64,000 bases of DNA from Serinibacter arcticus (GCF_004786095.1 NZ_RHPJ01000002.1:434001-498000), one strand, 5' to 3'; counted from the first letter of the stretch, positions 28,443 to 38,302 are shown. A program made the numbers and translations. The notes: generated by a model from the letters alone, not told the origin.

Positions 28443-31087
28443 CCCTGACCGTCGGTGGGAGCTGCGGCGCCGCCGGCCGCTGCCGTCTCGGCCCCCTCGA
28501 CCAGCAGCTCCTCGTCGTCGTCCGCCTCGCCCGGCGGGAGCGACAGCATCCAGCTCGCGCAGGCCGCCAGCAGCAGCGGCACCGCGACGGCGACGCCGTA
28601 GGCGGGGATCGCGATCCCCGAGTCGTTCACGGCGAACCCGATCCCCAGCACGACCGCCAGCGCCACGAGCCCCGGCCGCAGCATCGGCGCCACGGTCCCC
28701 ATCTGCGAGATCGGGGCGCCCGAGCTGAGCCACGAGAAGCGTCCGCCGCCGGGTGACGTGATCGCCGTCTTGAGCGGTCTGGCCAGCACGAACACCACGA
28801 GCGCGACGCCCGTGATCGCCAGGATCGTCAGCGGGCGGTTGTTCGCGAGGATGCGCAGGTTCGCCTCGAGCTTGCGCAGGACGACCTCCCAGGCTCCGCC
28901 GTCGAGCAGCGTCTCGACGAACCGGCCCAGGTGCGAGCGCTCGCTCGGCGGGCGCAGGTAGTCGACGGCGGCGAACGCGAGCGTGGCCACCACGGCCCCG
29001 CCGAGCACGCCCACCACGCGCAGCCACGTGATGCGGATGCCCGCGGCCATCAGCGCGAGCAGCGCGAACGCGGGCACGATCGCGGGCGGGCCGCCGAAGT
29101 CGGCGCCGATGGAGGGGGCGCCGTCGACGTACGCGGCCACGATCCCGATCGCGCCGATGATCCCGGCCGCCAGCCACCGCCGCCCGCGCCTGACGAGCGG
29201 GTTGGTGAGGGCGACCGCCAGGAGTACGCACGCCGTCGCGAACAGCGCGAACGCCGTGTTGTTGAAGCCGTAGAAGCGACCGGCGACGAGCACGGGCACG
29301 CCCATCACGGCGGAGAGCTGGAGCGTCGCGCCGGTCGCGATGTCCGCGAGCAGCACGACGGCGGTCAGCCCCGCCACGATGCCCAGCGGGGTGAGGATCT
29401 GGTGCCGCCACGGCTTGGCGAGCGCGACGATCGTCACGAGCGCCACGATGCCGAGCGTGACACCGGCGAGCCCGAGCGCCGGGGACCCGGCGCGCCACCA
29501 CGGCACGAGGTTGGCCAGGTAGGTCGAGACCGGGATCGAGGCCATCGCGATGGCGACCACGCGCAGCGCGCGCAGCACGTGCGGCCGGACCTGGGACAGG
29601 GGGACGCCGCGCCCCTCGAGCTTGAGCCAGCGGGCGACGGCGGCGCCCGTGCGGGTCGCGGCGGGGCGCGTCAGGCCGAGCGCGACGCCGGCGTAGAGGG
29701 CGACGTTGAGGATCACGACGAGCAGGTAGAACGGCGCGACGATCGGGCGCATCGCCTGCGCGTGCAGCTCGGCGTCGACGAGGGCGGCGAGGCGGGCGTC
29801 GGCGGCGTCCGTGGACGCCTCACCGGGGATGACCCGCGGCGGTGAGCCGACGACGGCGGCCTGGCCGCCCGGCGTCGCGAGCGTCTCGATGCCGCTCCGG
29901 TCCAGGAACGCCGGCAGCAGGTCCGTGCTCTGCACGTAGCCGGGCTGGCGCGTGGAGGAGGTGGTCAGGGTGCCGTTCGCGAACGGCTCGCCGCCGGGGG
30001 TGAAGGCGGGGCCGGTCGCGGCGAGGACGTGCATCGTGGGGCCGCGGCCGGCGTCGGCCAGCGAGGCGACGACGACGGTCGGCTCGGAGTGGCCGGAGAC
30101 GGGGGTGGCGGAGGCGACGCCGTCGAGCGCCGCGCCGACCATCGCCTCGACCTGGGCGACCTGCTGCGCGCGGTGCAGCGCGGGGTCGGGGGCCTGGACC
30201 GGGGCGGGGGGTGCGCTGGGCTCGGCGAGGACCTCGGCCCCGGCGCCGGTACCGGCTCCCTCGGCCGCCTGCGCGGCCTGCGAGGCCTGGGTCGCGGCCT
30301 CGGTCTCGGCGGGGTCGGGCACGCGCGCGGTGTAGTCGCGGATCTCACCGGCGTCGACGACGACGACGCCACCAAAGTTCCGGCTGACCTCGTCGCTCAC
30401 GAGGGTGGTCAGAGCGCTGGGTTCCGCGGGCCGCGGGTGCACGGTGGCGCCGATCGACCCGTCCGGGAGGGCGAGCGCGATCGCGGCGCCGGGGCCGATC
30501 GCCGTCGCGGGGACCTCGGCCTGGCGCAGCTCGTCGCCCCACAGGCCGAGCTTCGTGCCGAAGGACGACGCCGACGCCGCCTCGACGTAGTCGGCCCAGC
30601 CGGGCACGGCGGTGGCGCTCGCCTCGGACGTGCCGGCCTCGAGCAGCGGGCGGCAGGTCAGGCCGGAGGTGTCGGTCGTGCGGTCCTCGAGCGCGAGGTC
30701 AGCGGCGCGGGCGCCGGAGCTCAGGGCGAGCCAGCCGTCGACGGGGCACGTGCTCGAGCGGACGGAGCGGACCACGAGGTTGCCGACGGCGGCGCCCCGG
30801 CTGAGCTCCCAGAGCGCGGGGGTGGCCTCGGCGTCGACGTCGTCCCAGGTCAGGCCCGTGACGCCGATGACGACGAGCGGGCCGGGGTGGGTGCCCTCGT
30901 CATCCGCGTCGGTTGACGGCGTGGAGGTGGCGTCGGGGGAGGCAGGAGCCGCAGAAGCAGCGCCCGGAACCAGCAGCGACAGCAGGAGTGCGAGCGCGAT
31001 CGTCAGCGCGACGACGAGGGGAACCGCCGCTCGGGTCGGCGTCGAACGCGCCGGGGGCGCGGCTGTCTGGGGGTTGAGCAGAGGCAC
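28421..31087 (-). CDS. Large membrane protein with alkaline-phosphatase-like N-terminus
   Basis: This is an 888-residue protein. A first membrane helix or signal anchor at about residues 20-47 is followed by an extracytoplasmic domain. Its start (LVVIGVTGLTWDDVDAEATP, then STCPVDGWLALSSG) resembles the alkaline-phosphatase/phosphodiesterase fold. From about residue 450 on there are about ten membrane segments, then an acidic C-terminal tail (EADDDEELLVEG). It is a known type of uncharacterised actinobacterial protein. The neighbouring glycosyltransferase suggests a role in envelope glycan work, but that is inference. The start is GTG 31087. It is divergent from pheA. Confidence 0.75.
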   Translation of the reverse strand: MPLLNPQTAAPPARSTPTRAAVPLVVALTIALALLLSLLVPGAASAAPASPDATSTPSTDADDEGTHPGPLVVIGVTGLTWDDVDAEATPALWELSRGAAVGNLVVRSVRSSTCPVDGWLALSSGARAADLALEDRTTDTSGLTCRPLLEAGTSEASATAVPGWADYVEAASASSFGTKLGLWGDELRQAEVPATAIGPGAAIALALPDGSIGATVHPRPAEPSALTTLVSDEVSRNFGGVVVVDAGEIRDYTARVPDPAETEAATQASQAAQAAEGAGTGAGAEVLAEPSAPPAPVQAPDPALHRAQQVAQVEAMVGAALDGVASATPVSGHSEPTVVVASLADAGRGPTMHVLAATGPAFTPGGEPFANGTLTTSSTRQPGYVQSTDLLPAFLDRSGIETLATPGGQAAVVGSPPRVIPGEASTDAADARLAALVDAELHAQAMRPIVAPFYLLVVILNVALYAGVALGLTRPAATRTGAAVARWLKLEGRGVPLSQVRPHVLRALRVVAIAMASIPVSTYLANLVPWWRAGSPALGLAGVTLGIVALVTIVALAKPWRHQILTPLGIVAGLTAVVLLADIATGATLQLSAVMGVPVLVAGRFYGFNNTAFALFATACVLLAVALTNPLVRRGRRWLAAGIIGAIGIVAAYVDGAPSIGADFGGPPAIVPAFALLALMAAGIRITWLRVVGVLGGAVVATLAFAAVDYLRPPSERSHLGRFVETLLDGGAWEVVLRKLEANLRILANNRPLTILAITGVALVVFVLARPLKTAITSPGGGRFSWLSSGAPISQMGTVAPMLRPGLVALAVVLGIGFAVNDSGIAIPAYGVAVAVPLLLAACASWMLSLPPGEADDDEELLVEGAETAAAGGAAAPTDGQGQGRSAG

Positions 31088-31164
31088 CGTGCCAGGGTAG
31101 GCGAGCGCTACTGTCGCACGGCCGGGGTTCCCGGGCGGTTGCGTTGCGAGGGCGAGGAGATGCT

Positions 31165-32154
31165 GTGGAGAACGCCGTGGGTGCCACCGTGGGTGTCGAG
31201 CGCTACTCGTTCCTCGGTCCGGCCGGCACGTTCACCGAGGCCGCGCTGCTCCAGGTCGCGCCCGACGCGTCGCACCTGCCGATGCCCGACGTCATCACCG
31301 CGCTCGACGCCGTGCGCCGCGGGGACGCGGACCGCGCCGTCGTCCCGATCGAGAACTCGGTCGAGGGCGGTGTGTCCGCGACGCTCGACGCGCTGACCTC
31401 GGGCGATCCGCTCGTGGTGGTCGGCGAGGCGCTGGTCGAGATCTCGTTCGTGCTCGTCGCGGCCCCCGGCACGCGCCTGGCGGACGTCCGTCACGTCGCG
31501 ACGCACCCGCACGCCTGGGCGCAGTGCCGCGGCACGCTGGCGCGCCTGATCCCCGGTGTGCAGCACGTCCCGGCGACGTCGACGGCGGCCGGTGCCGCGC
31601 TGCTGGCGGAGCACGTCGCCGACGGTGGGGACGACGACAGCACCGGATCGGGGGAGCTCGGCTTCGAGGCCGCGCTGGTGGCGGCGCACTCCGCCGCGTC
31701 CTACGGGCTGGAGGTGCTGGCCGAGGGCGTCGAGGACAACCGCGGCGCGGTGACGCGGTTCGTGGTGGTGGCTCGCCCCGGCGTCGTGCCGCCGCGCACC
31801 GGCGCCGACAAGACGACGCTGCTCGTCCACCTCCCGCACAACGACGCCGGCTCGCTGCTGACGATGCTCGAGCAGTTCGCGGCGCGCGGCGTGAACCTCT
31901 CGCGCATCGAGTCCCGGCCGATCGGCGACGCCCTGGGGCGCTACGCGTTCTCGATCGACGCCGAGGGCCACCTCGCCGACGAGCGCGTGACCGCGACGCT
32001 GCAGGGGCTCCACCGCGTGTGCCCGTTCGTGCTGTTCCTCGGGTCCTACCCGCGGGCCGATCGCGCGACGACGGCGGTCGCCGTCGGGACGTCGGACGAG
32101 TCGTTCGTCGCGGCGCAGACGTGGGTCGAGGGGCTGCGGCGCGGGCTGTCCTAG
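31165..32154 (+). CDS. pheA: Prephenate dehydratase
   Basis: This enzyme converts prephenate to phenylpyruvate in phenylalanine synthesis. The 329-residue protein has the catalytic domain (FLGPAGTFTEAAL; PIENSVEGGVSATLD; the catalytic TRF motif in GAVTRFVVV) and a C-terminal ACT domain (HNDAGSLLTMLEQFAARGVN, ending LSRIESRP), which normally binds phenylalanine for feedback inhibition. The domain lacks a fused chorismate mutase, as usual in actinobacteria. GTG 31165 is chosen because GAGGAG lies five bases before it; a TTG seven codons upstream is the alternative. The stop overlaps the convergent lipid-kinase gene by four bases. Confidence 0.95.
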   Translation: MENAVGATVGVERYSFLGPAGTFTEAALLQVAPDASHLPMPDVITALDAVRRGDADRAVVPIENSVEGGVSATLDALTSGDPLVVVGEALVEISFVLVAAPGTRLADVRHVATHPHAWAQCRGTLARLIPGVQHVPATSTAAGAALLAEHVADGGDDDSTGSGELGFEAALVAAHSAASYGLEVLAEGVEDNRGAVTRFVVVARPGVVPPRTGADKTTLLVHLPHNDAGSLLTMLEQFAARGVNLSRIESRPIGDALGRYAFSIDAEGHLADERVTATLQGLHRVCPFVLFLGSYPRADRATTAVAVGTSDESFVAAQTWVEGLRRGLS

Positions 32155-33320
32155 CGGCGGACGCGGACCCGCAGGCCGTCGGGCTGGACGCGCACCTTGA
32201 GCGCGATGGCGTCGCCGACGAGGTCGCCGTCGACCTGGACGGCGTGGGGCTCGTCGAGGCGGACCGCGATCTCGCGGGCTCGCCAGAACTCGATGCGGCT
32301 GGGGTTGTAGGCGTTGCGCGAGCGCCAGCCGAGGCCCTGGAGCATGACGCGGCCGAGCAGCGAGGCCCAGCCGATGAGGCCGCCGCGCGTGTCGATCGCG
32401 GCGACGTCGAGGTAGCCGTCGTCGATCTCCGCGTCGGGCAGCAGCACGATGCCCGCGGGCAGCCGGCCGCAGTTCGCGAACAGCAGCGTGCGGACGCGCT
32501 GCTGGTGCCAGTCGCCGGTGCCCAGGCGCAGGGCCAGCCGCGTGCGGCGTGCGTGCAGGTGGCGGACGCCGACGATGAAGTAGGCGACCCACCCGACGCG
32601 GCGCTTCAGCTCGTCGTCGGCCCCGGCGACCATCGCGGCGTCGAACCCGAGCCCGGCCATCACGAGGAAGACGTGCTCGCGGGGCGGTGCCGGCGTGCCC
32701 GTGAGGTCGACGTCGGGGGCCTCGTCGGCGTCGTCCGGCTCGCGGGGAGGGGGGACGGTGCGCAGCCAGCCGAGGTCCATCGCCATGTCGCGGCCCGAGA
32801 GCGCGGTGCGGACCTGCTGCTGCAGGTTGTCCACGGGGATGTCGAGGTTGCGGGCCAGCAGGTTGCCGGTGCCCGACGGGATCAGCGCCATCGGCACGAT
32901 CGAGCCCGCGAGGGCCTCCGCCACCGCACGCACGGTCCCGTCACCGCCGGCGACGACGACGACGCTCGCCCCCGCAGCCATGGCCGCCTGCGCCTGGCCG
33001 ACGCCGGGGTCCTCGACCGTGGTGCGGTAGATGAGGGGTTCGGGCAGGCCGAGCTCGTGCGCCGTGAGGCGGGCGTAGCTCTCCAGCGCGTCGACGTCGG
33101 CGACCTTGACCGGGTTGATCACGAACGCGGCGGGGCCCTCGGGGGCGGGTGGTGCGGCGTCGTGGGCAGGGCTCGGCGCGACGGTGGTGCGAGGCGCGCG
33201 CATCGCGGGGGTCGCTCGGGACGCGCGAAGCTCCCGGTAGCCGACGACGGCGACGCCGAGGGCGATCACGGCGATCGAGAGGGCGATGATCCCGATCACC
33301 AGTGCTGCAGTGGCTGTCAC
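32151..33320 (-). CDS. Diacylglycerol/sphingosine kinase-like protein
   Basis: This is a 389-residue lipid kinase of the DAGK catalytic family with an N-terminal membrane anchor (residues 5-28). Nucleotide-binding motifs are clear: VVVVAGGDGTVRAVAEAL and IPSGTGNLLARNLDIP. A central proline-rich insert (TVPPPREPDD) separates the two lobes. The C-terminal strand contains VQVDGDLVGDAIALKV, the usual last element of the fold. By family it phosphorylates diacylglycerol or a related lipid in phospholipid turnover; the exact lipid is unknown. Confidence 0.88.
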   Translation of the reverse strand: MTATAALVIGIIALSIAVIALGVAVVGYRELRASRATPAMRAPRTTVAPSPAHDAAPPAPEGPAAFVINPVKVADVDALESYARLTAHELGLPEPLIYRTTVEDPGVGQAQAAMAAGASVVVVAGGDGTVRAVAEALAGSIVPMALIPSGTGNLLARNLDIPVDNLQQQVRTALSGRDMAMDLGWLRTVPPPREPDDADEAPDVDLTGTPAPPREHVFLVMAGLGFDAAMVAGADDELKRRVGWVAYFIVGVRHLHARRTRLALRLGTGDWHQQRVRTLLFANCGRLPAGIVLLPDAEIDDGYLDVAAIDTRGGLIGWASLLGRVMLQGLGWRSRNAYNPSRIEFWRAREIAVRLDEPHAVQVDGDLVGDAIALKVRVQPDGLRVRVRR

Positions 33321-33467
33321 CTCTCCACGGTAGTCGCGCCGCAGGTCAGGTCGGGTCCCGGGCTCGTCCGGGGACGGGACGGGGACGGGGACGGCGCTGG
33401 CGCGTCAGTCTGCCCCCCGCCCCCCGCCCGCCCGCTTGCTCACCGGCTGGCCCGAATCGACCACCGG

Positions 33468-33527
33468 TCCTTCTTCGAAAGTCGTTCGTGTCCTTCCGAA
33501 GGACACGAACGACCTCGAAAGAAGGAA
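33468..33527. repeat. Long palindrome upstream of serS
   Basis: A perfect 16-bp inner stem (GTCGTTCGTGTCCTTC with its complement) has a one-base loop. It is extended outward by an imperfect TTCTTCGAAA / TCGAAAGAAGG pairing. It lies between the divergent lipid-kinase and serS genes, about 84 bases before serS. It could be a cruciform, operator or leader hairpin. It does not share sequence with the GAGAACGTCC palindrome family. Confidence 0.8.
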
Positions 33528-33610
33528 GCCGGGTCGGCCGGGCCCGCCCGCCCACCCACCCGCGCGGACCCCCGCCGCACCCTCACCACCCCAGCCCGTA
33601 ACCTTGCGGG

Positions 33611-34879
33611 GTGATCGACATCAAGGCCCTGCGCGACGATCCCGACGTCGGACGACACAGCCAGCGCGCCCGCGGCGCCGACGAGACCCTGGTCGACAGG
33701 ATCCTCGCCGCCGACGCCGAGCAGCGCTCCCTGCTCACCGCGTTCGAGACGTTGCGCGCCGAGCAGAAGGCGATCTCCAAGTCGGTCGGCAAGGCCTCGC
33801 CGGAGGACCGCCCCGCCGTCCTGGCGCAGGCGAAGGCGCTCGCGGACGGCGTCAAGGAGGCGGAGGCCGCGGCCGACGCTGCTCGCACCGAGCTGGACGC
33901 GCTCCTGTGGCAGATGCCGAACATCGTCGTCGACGGCGTCCCCGAGGGCGGCGAGGACGACTACGTCGTGCTGCGCCACGAGGGCACGATCCGCGACTTC
34001 GACGCCGAGGGCTTCGCCCCGCGCGACCACCTCGAGATCGGCGAGGGTCTCGGCGGCATCGACATGGCGCGTGGCGCCAAGGTGTCGGGCTCGCGATTCC
34101 ACTACCTCGTCGGCCTCGGTGCGCGCCTGCAGCTGGCGCTGCTGAACGCCGCGATGGACCGCGCCATCGCGCACGGCTTCCTGCCCGTCATCACGCCCAC
34201 GCTGGTCAAGCCCGAGATCATGGCCGGCACCGGCTTCCTCGGCGCGCACGCCGACGAGATCTACCACCTGCCCGTCGACGACCTCTACCTCGTCGGCACG
34301 TCCGAGGTGGCACTGGCGGGCTATCACTCGGGCGAGATCGTCGACCTCGAGGCGGGCCCCCTGCGCTACGCCGGCTGGTCCTCGTGCTTCCGCCGCGAGG
34401 CGGGCGCCGGCGGCAAGGACAACCGCGGCATCGTGCGCGTGCACCAGTTCGACAAGATCGAGATGTTCGTCTACACCACGCAGGAGGAGGCCGCCGCCGA
34501 GCACGAGCGGCTCCTGGCGTGGGAGGAGGAGATGCTCCAGATCGCCGGGCTGCCCTACCGCGTCATCGACACGGCCGCGGGCGACCTCGGCTCGTCGGCC
34601 GCGCGCAAGTTCGACTGCGAGGCGTGGGTCCCGAGCCAGGGCACCTACCGCGAGATGACGTCGACGTCGAACTGCACCACGTTCCAGGCCCGGCGCCTCG
34701 GCGTCCGTCAGCGCACGCAGGACGGTTCGACCCGCCCCGTCGCCACGCTCAACGGCACGCTCGCCACCACGCGCTGGATCGTCGCGATCCTCGAGAACCA
34801 CCAGCGCGAGGACGGTTCGGTCGAGGTGCCCGAGGGCCTGCGCGGCTACCTCGGCGGGCTCGCGGAGCTGCGCGCGTGA
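33611..34879 (+). CDS. serS: Serine--tRNA ligase
   Basis: This enzyme charges tRNA-Ser with serine; two of its substrate tRNAs lie at 41.6 and 50.1 kb. The 422 residues begin with [12 protein letters not shown] and the coiled-coil arm (about 30-100) that grips the long variable arm. The class II motifs follow: motif 2 ([20 protein letters not shown]) and a motif 3 region ([16 protein letters not shown]), plus [13 protein letters not shown]. The start is GTG 33611. Its stop overlaps the GTG start of the HAD phosphatase gene, so the two are coupled. Confidence 0.97.
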   Translation: MIDIKALRDDPDVGRHSQRARGADETLVDRILAADAEQRSLLTAFETLRAEQKAISKSVGKASPEDRPAVLAQAKALADGVKEAEAAADAARTELDALLWQMPNIVVDGVPEGGEDDYVVLRHEGTIRDFDAEGFAPRDHLEIGEGLGGIDMARGAKVSGSRFHYLVGLGARLQLALLNAAMDRAIAHGFLPVITPTLVKPEIMAGTGFLGAHADEIYHLPVDDLYLVGTSEVALAGYHSGEIVDLEAGPLRYAGWSSCFRREAGAGGKDNRGIVRVHQFDKIEMFVYTTQEEAAAEHERLLAWEEEMLQIAGLPYRVIDTAAGDLGSSAARKFDCEAWVPSQGTYREMTSTSNCTTFQARRLGVRQRTQDGSTRPVATLNGTLATTRWIVAILENHQREDGSVEVPEGLRGYLGGLAELRA

Positions 34880-35808
34880 GCGCCGCGGAGTACGAGGCGG
34901 ACAGCGCGGGGGAGTTCGACCCCACCGAGAACCTGGGACTGGACGCGCCCGCCGGGGTCGAGCCTCCGCCGTCGTTCCACCCCGACCTCACCGCGGCCGC
35001 CGGCATCACCGCCGGACCCGACACCCTCGTCACGCTCGACATCGACGGCACGCTCCTCGGCCACGACGGCACGCTCAGCGTCGCGGTGCGCGACGCCGTC
35101 GCCGCCCTGCGCGCGAGCGGCACCCACGTCGTGCTCGCGACGGGCCGAGGCACCCCCGCGGTGCTGCCGGTCGCGCGCGAGCTCGGCCTGACCCACGGCT
35201 GGGCCGTGTGCTCCAACGGTGCCGTCACGATCCGTCTCGATGCGGACCTCGAGGACGGGTACGAGTTCGTCGACGTCGTCACGTTCGACCCCGCCCCGGC
35301 CGTCAGCCTGCTGCTGGCCGAGGCGCCGGACGTGCTCGTCGCCGTCGAGGACCTCGGACGCGGCTTCAAGGTCAACCGGCCGTTCCCGGTCGGCGAGCTC
35401 GGCGACCCGGTCGAGGTCGTGACGCTCGAGGAGCTGCTCGCGGCGCCCGTCGCGCGCGTCACGCTGCGCGCGCCGGGACGGTCGTCGCAGGAGTTCGTCG
35501 ACCTCGTCGGGCGCGCGGGCATGCGCGGCGTGACGTACGCCGTCGGCTGGACCGCGTGGCTCGACATCACGCCCGACGGTGTCTCCAAGGCCTCCGCGCT
35601 CGAGCGGATCCGGGAGCGCGTCGGCGTCGAGTCGTCACGCACGCTGGCGGCCGGCGACGGCCAGAACGACCGCGAGATGCTCGGCTGGGCGGCGCTCGGC
35701 GTCGCGATGGGCAACGCCGACGACGGCACGATCGCGTGCGCCGACGCCGTCACCGGGCGCATCGAGCACGACGGCGTCGTGGCGGTGCTCCGCTCCGTGC
35801 TGGGCTGA
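34876..35808 (+). CDS. HAD-superfamily hydrolase (Cof type)
   Basis: This is a 310-residue phosphatase of the Cof/IIB group. An acidic N-terminal stretch of about 40 residues precedes motif I ([14 protein letters not shown]), where the first Asp is the nucleophile. Motif II is VLATGRGTP. The C2 cap is followed by the lysine KASALERI and motif IV ([13 protein letters not shown]). Such enzymes dephosphorylate sugar phosphates or flavin/PLP-related compounds; the substrate is unknown. GTG 34876 overlaps the serS stop by four bases. The long open frame upstream is a shadow of serS. Confidence 0.92.
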   Translation: MSAAEYEADSAGEFDPTENLGLDAPAGVEPPPSFHPDLTAAAGITAGPDTLVTLDIDGTLLGHDGTLSVAVRDAVAALRASGTHVVLATGRGTPAVLPVARELGLTHGWAVCSNGAVTIRLDADLEDGYEFVDVVTFDPAPAVSLLLAEAPDVLVAVEDLGRGFKVNRPFPVGELGDPVEVVTLEELLAAPVARVTLRAPGRSSQEFVDLVGRAGMRGVTYAVGWTAWLDITPDGVSKASALERIRERVGVESSRTLAAGDGQNDREMLGWAALGVAMGNADDGTIACADAVTGRIEHDGVVAVLRSVLG

Positions 35809-35862
35809 GGGCACGCCCCGGAAGGGGTGCACAGGGCGGGCGCCGGGTGGAAGAGTGGGGCC

Positions 35863-37149
35863 GTGACTCACGACGACGTCCTCACCGCCATCTCCGCCCC
35901 CCTCGTCTGGCTCGGGACGCCCGCGCACGCGCGCTGGCTCGAGCAGCACACGGACGACCTGATCGCGTTCGCGTCCGGCAGCAACATCGAGGCGGGCTTC
36001 GGCTACCTCGACGACGACGGCCAGGTCCGCGGGGGTGACGACGCCGAGCAGGGTGAAGCAGAGCTGTGGATCACCTGCCGGATGATCCACTCCTACAGCC
36101 TCGGGGTCCTGCTCGGCCGCCCGGGCTGCGCGGTCCTCGTGGACCACGGGCTCGCCTCGCTCGCCGAGACGTTCGCCGACACCACGAACGGCGGCTGGTA
36201 CTCCAAGGTCACCCCGGACGGCCCGACGGCGAGCATCAAGGAGGCCTACGCGCACGCGTTCGTGCTCCTGGCGACGTCCTCGGCGACGCTGGCCGGCCGC
36301 CCCGGCGCACCGGAGCTGCTGGCGCAGGCCCAGGAGGTCCACCTCTCGCGCTTCTGGAACGAGGACGAGGGGATGGCCGTCGAGTCCTGGAACGACGACT
36401 TCACCGAGTGCGAGGACTACCGCGGGGTCAACGCGAACATGCACACGGTCGAGGCCTACCTCGCGGTGGCCGACGCGACCGGCGACGCCGCCTGGCGCGA
36501 CCGCGCGCTCCGCATCCTGCAGCGCGTGACGGGGTACGCGAAGGACTTCTCCTGGCGCATCCCGGAGCACTTCACGACGTCGTGGGAGCCGCTGCCGGAC
36601 TACAACACCGACGAGCGCGCGCACCCGTTCCGCCCGTTCGGCGCGACGGTCGGGCACTGGTTCGAGTGGGCGCGGCTCGCGCTGCACGCGCGCGCCGCGG
36701 TGCTCGCGCACGGCGGGAACGAGGGCGAGACGGCCTACCTGCTGGACTCCGCCGTCGCCCTGTTCGAGGCGGGGGTGCGCGAGGGCTGGGCGGTCGACGG
36801 CGCCGACGGATTCGTCTACACCGTGGACTTCTCGGGCAAGCCAGTCGTGCGTGACCGGATGCACTGGGTCGTGACCGAGGCGCTGGCCGCCGCGGCGGCG
36901 CTGTGGCGCGCGACGGGCGAGGCGTCCTACTCGACCTGGTACCAGGAGTGGTGGGACTACGCGCAGCTGACGATGCTCGACGGCTCGGGGTCCTGGGTGC
37001 ACCAGCTCGACGCCGACAACCACCCGGCGGACTCCGTCTGGCCCGGCAAGCCGGACATCTACCACGCGATCCAGGCCAGCCTCATCCCGCGCCTGCCGCT
37101 CTACCCGGCGCTGGCGAGCGCCCTGAAGGCAGGCCTGCTGGACAGCTAG
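35863..37149 (+). CDS. AGE-family epimerase/isomerase
   Basis: This is a 428-residue (alpha/alpha)6-barrel enzyme of the N-acylglucosamine 2-epimerase / mannose isomerase / YihS group. Segments typical of the barrel active site are ITCRMIHSYSLG, EDYRGVNANMHTVEAYLA, GHWFEWARL and RMHWVVTEALAAAAAL. It probably isomerises a free aldose to a ketose, for example mannose to fructose, but the sugar is inferred. GTG 35863 is preferred over GTG 35827, whose ribosome-binding site would be too close. It ends 62 bases before an intergenic palindrome that probably acts as terminator. Confidence 0.88.
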   Translation: MTHDDVLTAISAPLVWLGTPAHARWLEQHTDDLIAFASGSNIEAGFGYLDDDGQVRGGDDAEQGEAELWITCRMIHSYSLGVLLGRPGCAVLVDHGLASLAETFADTTNGGWYSKVTPDGPTASIKEAYAHAFVLLATSSATLAGRPGAPELLAQAQEVHLSRFWNEDEGMAVESWNDDFTECEDYRGVNANMHTVEAYLAVADATGDAAWRDRALRILQRVTGYAKDFSWRIPEHFTTSWEPLPDYNTDERAHPFRPFGATVGHWFEWARLALHARAAVLAHGGNEGETAYLLDSAVALFEAGVREGWAVDGADGFVYTVDFSGKPVVRDRMHWVVTEALAAAAALWRATGEASYSTWYQEWWDYAQLTMLDGSGSWVHQLDADNHPADSVWPGKPDIYHAIQASLIPRLPLYPALASALKAGLLDS

Positions 37150-37210
37150 CGGCCCCCTGCTGCTGCCCCCGGGCCGCTGCCCCCGCCCCGCCCGGCGGTC
37201 CCGCCCGGCC

Positions 37211-37273
37211 CGCCGAGAACGTCCCAGCTCGCGCTATCCGACCGGATGCCGCGACCTGGGACGTTCTGAGCGG
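37211..37273. repeat. Dispersed intergenic palindrome, copy 2
   Basis: The left arm runs GAGAACGTCCCAGCTCGCG and CTATCC. The right arm read on the other strand runs CAGAACGTCCCAGGTCGCG and GCATCC. They pair over about 28 bases with a three-base loop. It lies between the convergent epimerase and DUF559-like genes. Confidence 0.9.
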
Positions 37274-37297
37274 CTGCCCCAACCACCGCGGGTTGCC

Positions 37298-37350
37298 GAG
37301 AACGTCCTGGGTCGCGTTCTGGGTCCCCGTTCCGCGGGCCAGGACGTTCT
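37298..37350. repeat. Dispersed intergenic palindrome, copy 3
   Basis: The arms GAGAACGTCCTGGGTCGCG and, on the other strand, AGAACGTCCTGGCCCGCGG pair imperfectly. It is 24 bases from copy 2, so the two stand in tandem between convergent genes. Confidence 0.85.
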
Positions 37351-37384
37351 GGGCAGACGGCACCGAGCGGCGGACCGTCGGCGG

Positions 37385-38302
37385 TCAGACCGACGTCAGC
37401 ACCCGACGGATCTGGTTCGGGACGTAGCCCGGTCGGCGCAGGTCCTCGGCGGTGAAGCGCAGCAGGACGATGCGGCCGTCGGCGACGATCAGGTTCTGGC
37501 GGAGGCGGTCTCGGTACAGGGCGGTCGGACTGGCGTGGACGTCGGCGCCGTCGATCTCGACGACCAGCCACCGCCCGTCCGGCAGCCGCCAGGCGAGATC
37601 CCCGCGCAGAAGCGAGCCGCCCGCGCGGATCTCGAGCTGGAGGGTCGTGGGCGGGATCCCCGCGTCGACGCACTGGAGCCGAGCCCACGTCTCCAGGAAC
37701 GATTCCGCGCGGCCGTCCGACAGTGCGAGACAGGTCCGCAGACGGGCCGCACCTCGTCGTCCCGTCGCGAGCGTCGCGACGTCGTCGCTCGACGACAGCT
37801 GGCCGGTGGTCAGGGCTGCATCGACGACGGCGACGAGGTGCAACCGCCCGAGCTGCGGCGCGGCCTGCACGATGGCCGAGGGCACGGACGCTGCGAGGAG
37901 ACCGCCCTCGACCTCGACCACCGGAAAGCGATCGTGCTGGGCGTGCGAGCCGTGGCGGCGGTGCTGCCCGTCGGCCCGGACCGCCCGTGCGTCGATCCGT
38001 GAGGGGAGGCCGTGGTTGCGGTGCAGGACGAGGGCGGCTGCACCCACGGCGACAGCGCCGTCGCCGCACCGCACGAGGGCGAGGTGCACGGCCCGCAGGC
38101 GCGCCTCCGCGATCGTCCGAGGCAGCAGCGGCTCGAGATCGATGACACCGGGAAGCGGTCGGGCCCAGACGCCGGCGTCGAGCCGACGGCGCCTCGCATC
38201 GACGAGCACACCGGCGGCGGTGCACTCCGCCGTCGTGACGTATCCGCTTCGGCGACGCGCGAGACGGACGAGCTGGGCGGGCGGTGGGGTGAGAGGGCGC
38301 AT
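37385..38302 (-). CDS. DUF559-like endonuclease-fold protein with AbiEi-like N-terminus
   Basis: This is a 305-residue protein. The N-terminal part (RRSGYVTTAECTAAGVLVDA) resembles the winged-helix domain of AbiEi-type antitoxins. The C-terminal part (GDLAWRLPDGRWLVVEIDGA, HASPTALYRDRLRQN, VLLRFTAEDLRRPGYV) resembles the Vsr-like/DUF559 nuclease fold with the expected D-x(n)-E-x-D pattern. Genes of this kind are abundant in actinobacteria and are usually without a partner toxin; none is adjacent here. The function is unknown. I start at ATG 38302, because the upstream in-frame ATG lies inside a palindromic repeat. Confidence 0.75.
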   Translation of the reverse strand: MRPLTPPPAQLVRLARRRSGYVTTAECTAAGVLVDARRRRLDAGVWARPLPGVIDLEPLLPRTIAEARLRAVHLALVRCGDGAVAVGAAALVLHRNHGLPSRIDARAVRADGQHRRHGSHAQHDRFPVVEVEGGLLAASVPSAIVQAAPQLGRLHLVAVVDAALTTGQLSSSDDVATLATGRRGAARLRTCLALSDGRAESFLETWARLQCVDAGIPPTTLQLEIRAGGSLLRGDLAWRLPDGRWLVVEIDGADVHASPTALYRDRLRQNLIVADGRIVLLRFTAEDLRRPGYVPNQIRRVLTSV

